Source: Martelella lutilitoris (lineage in GTDB: Bacteria > Pseudomonadota > Alphaproteobacteria > Rhizobiales > Rhizobiaceae). Taken from it: a stretch of 64,000 nt of DNA. The stretch covers positions 4,271,501 to 4,335,500 of the forward strand of contig NZ_CP066786.1 of assembly GCF_016598595.1 (NCBI RefSeq). The letters are read 5' to 3'. Position numbers and translations under genes: made by a program. The first letter of the stretch is position 1. Every line of letters begins with the position of its first letter. Positions 1 through 8,012 of this stretch are shown here, in pieces. Under the pieces are notes generated by a model. It worked only from the letters and a program-made list of their open reading frames with translations, did no database searches and was not told the DNA's origin.

Positions 1-954
1 CGACCAGCTCACGTGATCGGTGGAGACCAGAGTGACATTGCCGCAAGCCACATGCCGCCAGAGTTTTTCGACTTCGGCGCGCGGGCGCACCGGCGGGTTG
101 ATCTTGGCCTTGCCACCGAGCCGGCGGACGTCGTTTTCCTCGTCCAGCGTCAGATAATGGATGCAGCATTCGACCGTGGCATTGTGGCCCTCAGCGCGAT
201 AGCCGGCGGCGATCTCGTAGCCGCGGCCAAGCGAGCAATGCACCACATGCGCCGGGCAGCCGGTCTCGGCTCCCGTCTCGTAGATCTGGTGCATGGCAAG
301 CAGTTCCGTCAGCGGCGGTCGCGACAGGCCGTGGGCGCGGTAATCGGTGATGCCGGAGGCCTTCACCCTCGCGATCGCCGCATTGACGAATTCGTCGTCC
401 TCATTGTGGACGCCGGCGGCAAGGCCGGTCGGCGCAATCGCGGCAAAACACTCTTCCAGAAGGGCAGCGGGAATGCGGGGGAAACGGGTGGGGTGCGTAC
501 CGAAGGTCGAGAACTTGAAGGCGGCGACGCCGGCTTCCACCTGCTCTGCAATGCGCGCGGCACCTTCCGTTGGGTCGACCGTGCCGTAAAGGGCGAAATC
601 GACGCGAGCTTGCGGACTGGCATGCGCGATCTTCTTGCCGACGGCTTCGTCCGAATTCACCACATTGCCCTCGTCATAGGGCATGTCGACGATGGTCGTG
701 ACGCCGCCGGCAGCAGCCGAGCGCGTCGACCAGATGAAATCCTCCTGATCCTTCTGGCTCAGGGAATGCACCTGCGCATCGATTGCGCCGGGCAGGATCA
801 GCGCTTCGCCGAGGTCATGACGCTCGCGGGCGCCGGGCGCCTCCCCCTGGCCGATGGCGGCGATCAGCCCGTCGCGGACCGCCACATGGCCGCGCTTGAC
901 CACCCGATCGGAAAGCACCAGCGTGCCTTTCAGAACGAGATCGAAATCCGACAT
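1..954 (-). CDS. Cyclic amidohydrolase (hydantoinase/dihydroorotase family), 3' end cut off
   Basis: The first 318 codons are present; the stop lies beyond the left edge. The protein belongs to the metal-dependent cyclic amidohydrolases (hydantoinase, allantoinase, dihydroorotase), which open ring amides in the cytoplasm. Visible metal-site elements are D59-A-Q61-V-H63 after the PG turn, K147 in AFKFST (the lysine normally carboxylated), H183 (GVHNED), H239 (HVVHCS) and D313 (STDH). The usual first His of the HxH pair is Gln here, as in some non-canonical members. An AGGAGA ribosome site precedes the ATG, and the gene lies 10 bases after the permease in the same operon. With the betaine importer and the lyase upstream, a likely substrate is a hydantoin such as hydantoin-5-propionate, the late intermediate of ergothioneine breakdown. 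Family is sure; substrate is inference. Confidence 0.85.
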   Translation of the reverse strand, partial: MSDFDLVLKGTLVLSDRVVKRGHVAVRDGLIAAIGQGEAPGARERHDLGEALILPGAIDAQVHSLSQKDQEDFIWSTRSAAAGGVTTIVDMPYDEGNVVNSDEAVGKKIAHASPQARVDFALYGTVDPTEGAARIAEQVEAGVAAFKFSTFGTHPTRFPRIPAALLEECFAAIAPTGLAAGVHNEDDEFVNAAIARVKASGITDYRAHGLSRPPLTELLAMHQIYETGAETGCPAHVVHCSLGRGYEIAAGYRAEGHNATVECCIHYLTLDEENDVRRLGGKAKINPPVRPRAEVEKLWRHVACGNVTLVSTDHVSWS

Positions 955-964
955 TTGATGTCTC

Positions 965-1705
965 CTAGTAGAAGCGGCCCGTGCGCCGCGCGGTTGCCCG
1001 CTCGAACATCACGAAGGCATCGTGAATGAGGAGCGCCAGAACGCCGACCACGAGGCCGCCTTGCAGAACGAAAGCGGTGTTGTTCGACAACAGCCCGGCG
1101 ATGATCACCTCGCCAAGCGTCTTGGCGGCAACCGTCGAGCCGATCGTCGCCGTCGCCAGCGAGATGACGACCGAAAGGCGGATACCGGCGAGAATGACGG
1201 GAAAGGCGAGCGGGAACTCGACCTGCATGAGACGCTGCGTGCCGGTCATGCCGACGCCGCGCGCGGCCTCCGAGACATTGCCCGGCAAATTGGTGAGCCC
1301 CGTCAGCGCGTTCTCGAAGATCGGCAAGAGACCATAGAGAAAGAGCGCAATCAGCGTCGGGATCGGGCCGAAGCCGAACATCGGCACGGCAAGCGCCAGC
1401 ACGGCGACCGGCGGAAAGGTCTGGCCGATATTGGCGATCGAGCGCGACAGAGGCAGGAACTCGACGCCGAACGGCCTTGTGACGATGATGGCAAGGCCGA
1501 CGGAAAAGAGGGTCGCCGCAACCGTCGCCGCGCCGACAATGGCGAGGTGGCTCAGCGTCAGGGAGAGCAGGCTGGTCTGGGTGTAGATCGCCGGCGCGCC
1601 GTTCTGGGTGAACGGCCGGAACACCGGCGCGAAGGCTTCCGGAAAGCTGATGAAGGCGATCAGCAGGACGAGAAGCGCCAGACGGATGAAGACCGAGGCT
1701 CTCAT
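965..1705 (-). CDS. OsmU/OpuC-type ABC permease (YehW-like)
   Basis: Inner-membrane permease of 246 residues with an N-terminal membrane segment and about five more hydrophobic segments. The EAA loop is visible as EAARGVGMTGTQRLMQVEFP. Length matches the YehW subunit of the E. coli/Salmonella OsmU (YehZYXW) betaine importer. Its ATG overlaps the stop of the ATPase gene by four bases (ATGA at 1702-1705), indicating coupled translation. It should pair with the larger permease at 2637-3839 to form the channel. Known substrates of the family are quaternary amines (glycine betaine, choline-O-sulfate, carnitine, and ergothioneine for EgtU). The catabolic neighbours argue for a nutrient rather than an osmoprotectant. 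Confidence 0.9.
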   Translation of the reverse strand: MRASVFIRLALLVLLIAFISFPEAFAPVFRPFTQNGAPAIYTQTSLLSLTLSHLAIVGAATVAATLFSVGLAIIVTRPFGVEFLPLSRSIANIGQTFPPVAVLALAVPMFGFGPIPTLIALFLYGLLPIFENALTGLTNLPGNVSEAARGVGMTGTQRLMQVEFPLAFPVILAGIRLSVVISLATATIGSTVAAKTLGEVIIAGLLSNNTAFVLQGGLVVGVLALLIHDAFVMFERATARRTGRFY

Positions 1706-2640
1706 GATGACGGTCCCGCAGCGCGACGGATCAGGGCATCGCGGGTGACCCGGCCGATGACCTTGTCATCGCGCTCGACCGGCAGCGCGTCACGACCGGA
1801 CCAGAGTGCTGCGGCCAGCGCATCCTTCAGGCTTGCCGAAGCGGGGATCGCCTCGCCCTCGGCCGGGCCTTCCTCGACGAGGTTTTCGCAGGCCTCCAGC
1901 GAGAGCATGCGGAAGGCCTTGTCGCCGGTGCCGAGCAGTTCGTTGACGAAGGCGCTTGCCGGATCGGCGATGATTTCTGCGGCCGGCGCATATTGTTCAA
2001 GCCGTCCCTCATGCATGACCGCGATCTTGTGACCGAGGAGGATTGCCTCGTCCATGTCATGGGTGACGAGCACGACGGTGGTGGAGAATTTGCGCTGGAT
2101 ATCGATCAGGTCTTCCTGCGCCTTGGCGCGGATGATCGGGTCGAGAGCGCCGAAAGGCTCGTCCATCAGCAGCAATGCGGGTTCGGCGGCAAGTGCGCGG
2201 GCCACGCCGATGCGCTGCTGCTGACCGCCGGAAAGCTCGTGCGGCATGCGGTCACGAAAGGCTTCGGGCTCCAGGTGGAACAGTTCCAGCAGTTCATCGA
2301 CGCGGGCATCGCGCCGCTTCCTGTCCCAGCCGAGAAGCTTCGGCACCGTGGCGATGTTTTCCGCCACCGAGCGGTGGGGAAACAGGCCGTGGCCCTGAAT
2401 GGCATAGCCGATGCCGCGGCGAAGCTCGTAATCCGGCAGCTCGCGGTTATCGCGTCCGTCAATACGGATCGTGCCGGAGGTCGGTTCCACCAGGCGGTTG
2501 ATCATCCGCATCAGCGTGGTCTTGCCGGAACCGGACGTGCCGACGATCGCCGCCAGTTCGCCGCGCTCGACTTGGAGCGAGACATTGTCGACGGCATTAT
2601 AGTCGCCATAGACCTTGGTAATTCCCTCGATCTCGATCAT
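1702..2640 (-). CDS. Quaternary-amine ABC transporter ATP-binding protein (YehX/OpuCA-like)
   Basis: Cytoplasmic ATPase of 312 residues. Walker A is GTSGSGKT, the signature is LSGGQQQR, Walker B is LLLMDEP and the switch His is in VTHDMDEA. After residue 250 a short tail with a single CBS-like stretch (LPVERDDKVIGRVTRDALI) follows, as in the OpuCA/ProV/YehX branch, where the tail senses ionic strength or regulatory ligands. I start at the ATG giving MIEIEGITKVYGDY; the reading frame stays open upstream, but that part is the permease gene read in another frame. Overlaps both neighbouring permease genes by four bases, so three subunits are made from one tightly coupled message. Confidence 0.92.
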   Translation of the reverse strand: MIEIEGITKVYGDYNAVDNVSLQVERGELAAIVGTSGSGKTTLMRMINRLVEPTSGTIRIDGRDNRELPDYELRRGIGYAIQGHGLFPHRSVAENIATVPKLLGWDRKRRDARVDELLELFHLEPEAFRDRMPHELSGGQQQRIGVARALAAEPALLLMDEPFGALDPIIRAKAQEDLIDIQRKFSTTVVLVTHDMDEAILLGHKIAVMHEGRLEQYAPAAEIIADPASAFVNELLGTGDKAFRMLSLEACENLVEEGPAEGEAIPASASLKDALAAALWSGRDALPVERDDKVIGRVTRDALIRRAAGPSS

Positions 2641-3839
2641 GCCCGGCTCCCCTTTTTGGATTTTGTCTGGCTGATTTCGACAAGCGCATCGAGAATGATG
2701 GCCGCGGCAAAGGCCATGCCGACGACCGGCAGCGCGCCGAGCAGCACGAGGTCGGTGGCCGTCTGGGCAATGCCCTGGAAGACGAATGTGCCGTATCCGC
2801 CGCCGCCGATCAGCCCGGCGATTACGGCAAGGCCGATATTCTGCACCAGCACGATGCGGATGCCGGTGAGGATGACGGGAAAGGCCAGCGGCAGCTCCAC
2901 CTGGAAAAGCCGCTGGCGACCGGTCATGCCCATGCCGCGCGCGGCCTCGCGGGCATCGCGCGGCACGCTGTCGAGGCCGGCGACCGTGTTGGAGACGACG
3001 GGCAGCAGCGAATAGGCAAAGAGCGCAACGATGGCCGGGGCAAAGCCGATACCGGCAATGCCGAGTTCGGCAGCGCCCGGCACATTGCGGCCGACCCAGG
3101 CAAGCGGCGCGATCAGCAGGCCGAACAGCGCAATCGACGGGATCGTCTGCAAAACGTTGAGGCTGTTCAAAATGGTGGCGCGCACCTTCGGCACGCGAAA
3201 GCAGAGAATGCCGATCGGGATGCCGGCAGCAGCGGCAGCGGCCAGCGAGCCGAAGGCCAGTTCCACATGGGTGCGGCCCTCGCGCCAGAAGGCGTCGGCG
3301 CGGTTGTTGTATTCCTTCAGGATCGACAGATCGTTCCACGCGCCCGACCAGAGCAGCAGCCCGATCGCGAAGGCCGCGACGATCAGGAACGCGATCCGCA
3401 TCATCGGCGGCAGCGCCTTGCGCACGATCGCATCGGCCATGGCGATGGAAAAGGCGAACAGCAGGATCCAGAAGCTCGCGCCCGGCGAAACGCGGGCATA
3501 AGGATTGTCGTCCGGCATCAGGTAATAGCCGGCGCGGCCCACCATCAGCGCCAGAACGGCAATGGCGGCGATCGAAACGGCGAGCCTGAGGTTCACCGGC
3601 GTCCTGAACAGGATGACGGCGATGGCGGCGAGCATGGCGACGACAAGGGCAATGGCCTGCCACAGCGGCATCGCCGACCAGACCATGACATTGTCGGCCG
3701 CGACGATGCGGTTCGCGCGGAAAAGCGCGAAGGGCTGGAGAAAGAGTGCGAAGAGCGCTATCGCCGCGACGATGACGCCGAGCTTGTCGAGCCTTGCGGC
3801 GGCCCGGCCTTCCTTTCGGTATTCGCTGATGGCTGACAT
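2637..3839 (-). CDS. OsmU/OpuC-type ABC permease, long form (YehY-like)
   Basis: Inner-membrane permease of 400 residues. An N-terminal half with about five extra hydrophobic segments precedes the normal permease domain, whose EAA loop reads EAARGMGMTGRQRLFQVELP. The size and the extension match YehY of OsmU (about 385 residues), and the set SBP-YehY-YehX-YehW has the same lengths and order as in enterobacteria. The start chosen (MSAISEYRKE) has GAAGGG upstream. An upstream in-frame ATG would run the protein into the palindromic repeats at 3899-4035 and is unlikely. Confidence 0.9.
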   Translation of the reverse strand: MSAISEYRKEGRAAARLDKLGVIVAAIALFALFLQPFALFRANRIVAADNVMVWSAMPLWQAIALVVAMLAAIAVILFRTPVNLRLAVSIAAIAVLALMVGRAGYYLMPDDNPYARVSPGASFWILLFAFSIAMADAIVRKALPPMMRIAFLIVAAFAIGLLLWSGAWNDLSILKEYNNRADAFWREGRTHVELAFGSLAAAAAAGIPIGILCFRVPKVRATILNSLNVLQTIPSIALFGLLIAPLAWVGRNVPGAAELGIAGIGFAPAIVALFAYSLLPVVSNTVAGLDSVPRDAREAARGMGMTGRQRLFQVELPLAFPVILTGIRIVLVQNIGLAVIAGLIGGGGYGTFVFQGIAQTATDLVLLGALPVVGMAFAAAIILDALVEISQTKSKKGSRA

Positions 3840-3898
3840 GGCATGCCCTTCGGCTGTCGGTCGGTTATCCCGCTTGGGCGGGGGTGCGCGCCTTCGAT

Positions 3899-3943
3899 CT
3901 CCCCTCTTGAGGGGGAGATGTCGCGAAAGCGACAGAGGGGGGT
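3899..3943 (+). repeat. Rhizobial-type intergenic palindrome, copy A
   Basis: GC-rich mosaic palindrome: CTCCCC, then GAGGGGGAGATG, then a small hairpin GTCGCGAAAGCGAC, then AGAGGGGGG. It matches copy B (3988-4035) in inverse orientation. Both lie between the substrate-binding-protein gene and the permease gene of one operon, so they will be transcribed and form strong RNA hairpins. Elements of this kind recur in many rhizobial genomes (from memory; copy number cannot be counted here). Confidence 0.75.
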
Positions 3944-3987
3944 AAGGGCAAGAGCCGCATACACCGTGCCTCATTGGAGAGGGTTCA

Positions 3988-4035
3988 CCCCTCTCTGCCC
4001 CCTGTCGGGGCATCTCCCCCTCAAGGGGGGAGATT
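3988..4035 (-). repeat. Rhizobial-type intergenic palindrome, copy B (inverted)
   Basis: Inverse counterpart of copy A: CCCCTCTCTGCC, CTGTCGGGGCATCTCC and CCCTCAAGGGGGGAGATT. The arms CTCCCCCT and AGGGGGGAG form a hairpin themselves, and the two copies can also pair with each other across about 45 bases. It starts about 30 bases beyond the stop of the binding-protein gene, so it could shield the 3' end of that part of the message and raise its level over the permease part. Confidence 0.75.
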
Positions 4036-4065
4036 GTTTTTGCTGTAGTGCCGCCGATTTCGGCC

Positions 4066-4983
4066 TTACTTCACGAACCCGTTCTTCGTCAGGTAGTCCT
4101 TGGCAACCGCATCGGCCGGTTCGCCGCCAACCTGGACGCGGCCGTTGAGGTCCTGCAGGGTTTCAAGCGTCAGGCCCTCGAAGATCGGCTTCAGCATGTC
4201 GGCGATCTGCGGGTATTCCTCGAGACGGACCTCGCGGATGATCGGGGTCGGCAGGTAGACCGGCTGCACGCCCTTGTCGTCCGTCATCACCTTCAGGCCG
4301 GACGGCGCGATGCCGCCGTCGGTGCCGTAGACCATGGCGGCATTGGCGCCGGATGTCTGTTTGGCCGCCGCCGCGATCGTTGCCGCCGTATCGCCGCCGG
4401 AAAGCTGGATCAACTGGCCGGAGGTGAGATCGAAGCCATAGGCTTCCTCGAAGGCCGGAAGCGCTGCCGGCGAGGTGACGAACTCGGAGGATGCCGCCAG
4501 CTTCACCGTGCCGCCATCGGCGACATAGGCGCCGAACTCGCTCATGGTCGACAGGTTGTTCGGATCGGCAACGTCCTTGCGCAAAGCGATCGCCCAGGTG
4601 TTATTGGCGTCCGCCGGGGTCAGCCAGACGATCTTGTTGGTGTCGTAGTCGAGCTTCTTGGCCTCTTCATAGCCGGCCTCCGGCTTGTTCCAGACCGGAA
4701 GGTCGGTCTTGTTGAAGAAGAAGGCGGCATTGCCGGTATATTCCGGGTAGATATCGATCTGGCCCTGCGTGATCGCCTGACGGACGATCGGCGTGCCGCC
4801 GAGCTGGATCTTGTTTTCCGTCGGAATGTCATTGGCCTGCAGCGCCTGCAGGATGATGTTGCCGAGCACGCCGCCTTCCGTGTCGATCTTGGAGGAGACG
4901 ACGACCGGATCGGCCGAAGCGGTTCCTGCGAAGGCGAAAGCCGAAATGGCGAGCGCGCCTGTCAAAGTCAAAAGTCGTTTCAT
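4066..4983 (-). CDS. Periplasmic quaternary-amine-binding protein (OsmF/OpuCC-like)
   Basis: Solute receptor of 305 residues, the length of E. coli OsmF. Signal peptide MKRLLTLTGALAISAFAFAG ends near TASADP with an AxA-type cut site; no lipobox. The mature part has the family landmarks: SSKIDTEGGVLGNIILQAL, LGGTPIVRQAITQGQID, then YPEYTGN in the ligand cleft. Receptors of this group hold trimethylammonium groups in an aromatic cage. Encoded directly downstream of the lyase gene (55-base gap) and before the two permeases and ATPase. Ligand unknown; context suggests ergothioneine, hercynine or another betaine. Confidence 0.92.
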   Translation of the reverse strand: MKRLLTLTGALAISAFAFAGTASADPVVVSSKIDTEGGVLGNIILQALQANDIPTENKIQLGGTPIVRQAITQGQIDIYPEYTGNAAFFFNKTDLPVWNKPEAGYEEAKKLDYDTNKIVWLTPADANNTWAIALRKDVADPNNLSTMSEFGAYVADGGTVKLAASSEFVTSPAALPAFEEAYGFDLTSGQLIQLSGGDTAATIAAAAKQTSGANAAMVYGTDGGIAPSGLKVMTDDKGVQPVYLPTPIIREVRLEEYPQIADMLKPIFEGLTLETLQDLNGRVQVGGEPADAVAKDYLTKNGFVK

Positions 4984-5038
4984 GATCTGTCCCTCTCTTG
5001 GTCGGTCCGTTCAAGACCGTGCTTGATCGCCTGCGGCC

Positions 5039-6589
5039 TCAGGCCGTCTCAGGCGGTGCGAGTGCGAAAAAGTCATCGAGCAGGGCCAGCGGCGCCTGGT
5101 CGATCAGTCTGGTCATTGTCGCGTCCGAGCCGAGCTCCTCCTCAATCTGCTCGACCTCGCTCGAAAGCGGCCTGTCCTTCAGATAGAGCGCGGAATGCGA
5201 TCTGACGATAGCATAGACCAGATTTGCAACACCGCATGGTTCATCGCCGGAAATATCCATGGCCTGCGCCGCCAGAAGCGCCTCGAGGCCTGCCATGCGC
5301 CTGAGCGCCCGCACCTGTCGCTCGAAGCGTTCGACCACCAGCGGCAGGAAGGCGGCCTCGTCCTCGATCCCGCCGGCCACCACCAGCGACTGGGCCGAGA
5401 TCGGCGCGGAGAGCGACTGGGTCCGGATGAAGAGATCGCCCGCAAGCTTCAGGATCGGGCCGAAACCGGTGGCCACCACGCCATGCGGCACGAGGTTGAC
5501 CGGCAGGCCGCGCCGTCCCCCGTTTGCAAGGATGACGCAGCGGTTGAAGATGTTACGCGCCACATGGGCCATGGCGATCTGGGCGGCCTGCATGTAGATC
5601 GTCACATCGAGCGGTAGCGAGCCGCCGGAGGTCAGCACTTCATTGCCGATGACCACCGGATTGTCATCGGTGCGGCCGGTCGCCGCCAGAATGGTATTGC
5701 CGGCAATCGTCAGGCTCTCGATCGTGGTACCGAAGACCTGCGGCATCATGCGGATCGACAATGGATCCTGCACATGGCTGGCGGACGTCCAGCACCAGTC
5801 ATCGAAGGCGCGGCAAAGCCAGGTGCCGATATCGGCATGGGCATGGGTGCCGACCTCGACCACCGAACGCCAGGGCGCGATCGCGGCACCCATGGCGCCG
5901 GCCGTCGCAAGGCCAGTCGCCAGGAGCACGCGCACGGCAAGGGCGGCCTTGTGCAGGGCGGATGCGGCGGAGGCATAGCCGATGGCATTGAGCGAGAAGG
6001 AAGCGAGCGCATCGCGCGGCTCCATCCGCAAGGGCTTCAGGCCGGCAGCCGTGAAGGCCTCGGTCACCGGCATGCGGCGCCCCTGATAGACGGCATCGCC
6101 AACGCCGGTGAGCGCTGCCGAGACCTGACCCATCAGGCCGATATCGGCGCAACCGATCGAACCCGTGCGGCGCACGATCGGGATGACATCCTGTTCGAGC
6201 AGCGCCTGAAACGCCTCCACCAGAGCCATGGAGCAGCCAACCCTTCCGGTCAGCGCCGTATTGATGCGGATCGCGATCGCGTTGCGGACGATCTCGACCG
6301 GAAAAGGCTCGCCGGTTCCGAAGTGATGGGCGCGCACGAGGCCGAGATTGAAGTCTTCCAGCGCTTCGGCGGTCCACTCCGTGTCCTTCATCGCGCCGAC
6401 GCCGGTATTGGCGCCATAGATCGAGAGCCCGTCGGCAAGCCGGTCCTTCACCACCTGATGGGCGCGCTCAACCCGCTCGACCCCGGCGTGCGTGACGGCG
6501 GGAAGCGCGAGGCCGGCGCCAATCCGCGACAGGATGTCGAAATCCAGCGGCTGTCCTGAAAACATGATGTTCTTGTTCTTCGGGCTCAT
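5039..6589 (-). CDS. MIO-less aromatic amino-acid lyase-fold enzyme, probable ergothionase-type trimethylamine lyase
   Basis: Cytoplasmic enzyme of 516 residues with the histidine/phenylalanine ammonia-lyase fold. Conserved landmarks are Y58-G-A-N-T-G (catalytic Tyr loop), TGSIG at 142-146, DNPVV and NGGRRGLPVNL. In true ammonia-lyases Ala-Ser-Gly follows the GS(V/I)G stretch and forms the MIO cofactor; here the three residues are Cys147-Ala148-Asp149, so MIO cannot form. A documented relative without MIO is ergothionase, which eliminates trimethylamine from ergothioneine by acid/base catalysis. First gene of an operon with a betaine importer and a hydantoinase-like enzyme, fitting that role; hercynine or histidine betaine are alternatives. 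I start at MSPKNKN, with GGGGA upstream; an ATG 12 bases earlier is possible. Confidence 0.8.
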   Translation of the reverse strand: MSPKNKNIMFSGQPLDFDILSRIGAGLALPAVTHAGVERVERAHQVVKDRLADGLSIYGANTGVGAMKDTEWTAEALEDFNLGLVRAHHFGTGEPFPVEIVRNAIAIRINTALTGRVGCSMALVEAFQALLEQDVIPIVRRTGSIGCADIGLMGQVSAALTGVGDAVYQGRRMPVTEAFTAAGLKPLRMEPRDALASFSLNAIGYASAASALHKAALAVRVLLATGLATAGAMGAAIAPWRSVVEVGTHAHADIGTWLCRAFDDWCWTSASHVQDPLSIRMMPQVFGTTIESLTIAGNTILAATGRTDDNPVVIGNEVLTSGGSLPLDVTIYMQAAQIAMAHVARNIFNRCVILANGGRRGLPVNLVPHGVVATGFGPILKLAGDLFIRTQSLSAPISAQSLVVAGGIEDEAAFLPLVVERFERQVRALRRMAGLEALLAAQAMDISGDEPCGVANLVYAIVRSHSALYLKDRPLSSEVEQIEEELGSDATMTRLIDQAPLALLDDFFALAPPETA

Positions 6590-6723
6590 CGCGTTCCCCA
6601 TTGATTGAGGCAAGCGTATTGGATTATCGCAGAAGACGGGATATCCCATATGATGAACGGGAGATGCTCCCGATTTATGCAATCTTTCTTTTGCATAAAA
6701 TATAAGCACAGCAGAATGGGGCG

Positions 6724-7905
6724 ATGTCCGTGGATACGCTGACGATCATAAGCGTGCATGAAGTGCTGAAATGCGGCGGCCTGCGCCCCGCAGCGCGCGC
6801 ATTGCATCGTCCGCCGGCCAGCATGGCAGCCGCCGTCAGCCGGATGGAGGACGAACTCGCCACGCCGCTGGTGCAGAAGGCTGGATCGCGCCTGTCGCTG
6901 ACGCTTGAGGGACGGCGGCTGATGCCGGATATCGCGCTTGCGGCAGGCACGGCCCGCGCTCTTGGGGAGCTTGCGGCGGTTGACGCCGCGCGAAAAGCGA
7001 AGCTGTCGGTGAGCTTCCTCACGCTTTCCCGCTTCTCGCAGGTGGCGCGCTCGGGCAGTATCCGACGCGCCGCGCGGGAGATCGGCATCGGCCAGCCGCA
7101 GCTTTCCCGCCAGATTTCCGCCTTCGAAGCGGACATGAACCGGGCCCTCTTTGTCCGCAGCGCCGAGGGCATTGACCTGACGCCCGCCGGCCAGCAGGCG
7201 CTCGCGCTTGCCGAGACGCTCGAGGAAGTGTGGAAACGCCTGACCAAGAGTGCGGCCCGCCAGTTCCGCCGCACGGTCTCCACCTGCCACCTGGGATCGG
7301 TGATCCCGCTCGGCTACGAGAGCAACACGGCGCGCTCCCTCGCCCGGCTTTCCGCGCGCTGGCTCGAGCAGCGGCCCGGCGCGCCGTTGTTCATCTCGTC
7401 CACCACGGCGGATGAACTGATGCGCGGCCTGCAGGGCGGCACCTATGACGTGGCGCTGCTGGACACCGAGGCGATCCCGGACAATTTCGAGCGCCGGGCG
7501 ATCTCGCGCTCGCGCCTCTCCATTGTCGGCCCGCGCCGGCTGATCGAGACAAGCGGCGGGGACGTCGCCAATCTGGTGCTGACCCGCCCGGTCGCGGTGC
7601 CGAGCCTCAAGAGCGGGCTCAGGCAAAAGGCCGACGCGCTTTTCGCCGAGAAGCTGAGCGAAGCCGAACGGACGGCGATGCGCATGGTCGAGGTCGATTC
7701 CCTGCCGATCATCATCAACCTCGTCATCGAGCACGATTTTGTCGCCGTGCTGCCGGAGGCCGCCTTTCTTTCCATGGCCGCCCCGATCGGCAGCATTCCG
7801 CTGGCGGATCGTTTCAGCCTCACCCTCTCCCTGGTCTGGCCGCCGACAACGGCCGCCGCCCGCCAGGCAAGCCGCATCCTGGAGGTTTTGCCGGCGATCG
7901 ACTGA
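6724..7905 (+). CDS. LysR-family regulator with two tandem helix-turn-helix domains
   Basis: 393 residues, about 90 more than a normal LysR protein. Two LysR-type winged helix domains follow one another: residues 6-70 (GGLRPAARALHRPPASMAAA, then a wing ending LSLTLEGRRLM) and 96-160 (SGSIRRAAREIGIGQPQLSR, then LFVRSAEGIDLTPAGQQAL). The first is less canonical. A periplasmic-binding-fold effector domain occupies about 185-393. Transcribed away from the lyase/transporter operon with 134 bases between the start codons, the usual arrangement for a LysR activator of its divergent operon. The inducer is probably a substrate or intermediate of that operon. Confidence 0.88.
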   Translation: MSVDTLTIISVHEVLKCGGLRPAARALHRPPASMAAAVSRMEDELATPLVQKAGSRLSLTLEGRRLMPDIALAAGTARALGELAAVDAARKAKLSVSFLTLSRFSQVARSGSIRRAAREIGIGQPQLSRQISAFEADMNRALFVRSAEGIDLTPAGQQALALAETLEEVWKRLTKSAARQFRRTVSTCHLGSVIPLGYESNTARSLARLSARWLEQRPGAPLFISSTTADELMRGLQGGTYDVALLDTEAIPDNFERRAISRSRLSIVGPRRLIETSGGDVANLVLTRPVAVPSLKSGLRQKADALFAEKLSEAERTAMRMVEVDSLPIIINLVIEHDFVAVLPEAAFLSMAAPIGSIPLADRFSLTLSLVWPPTTAAARQASRILEVLPAID

Positions 7906-8012
7906 AGGAGCGCGACTTCAAAAATTCGGATACCTTTTTGAGGAACATCAGGCCTGCCCGGAGGGTTTCTGCTTAAGGCAAATCTTCCCCGTCAACCAAG
8001 AGGAGGTCCCTG

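Noticed and set aside
965..4983. Reading the importer as an osmoprotectant system (OsmU proper)
   Set aside because: The subunits match OsmU in order and length, but the operon includes two catabolic enzymes and a LysR regulator, which fits nutrient use better. Osmotic use is not excluded.
5039..6589. Reading the lyase as ordinary histidine ammonia-lyase (HutH)
   Set aside because: The MIO tripeptide is absent and no hutU, hutI or hutG gene is next to it.
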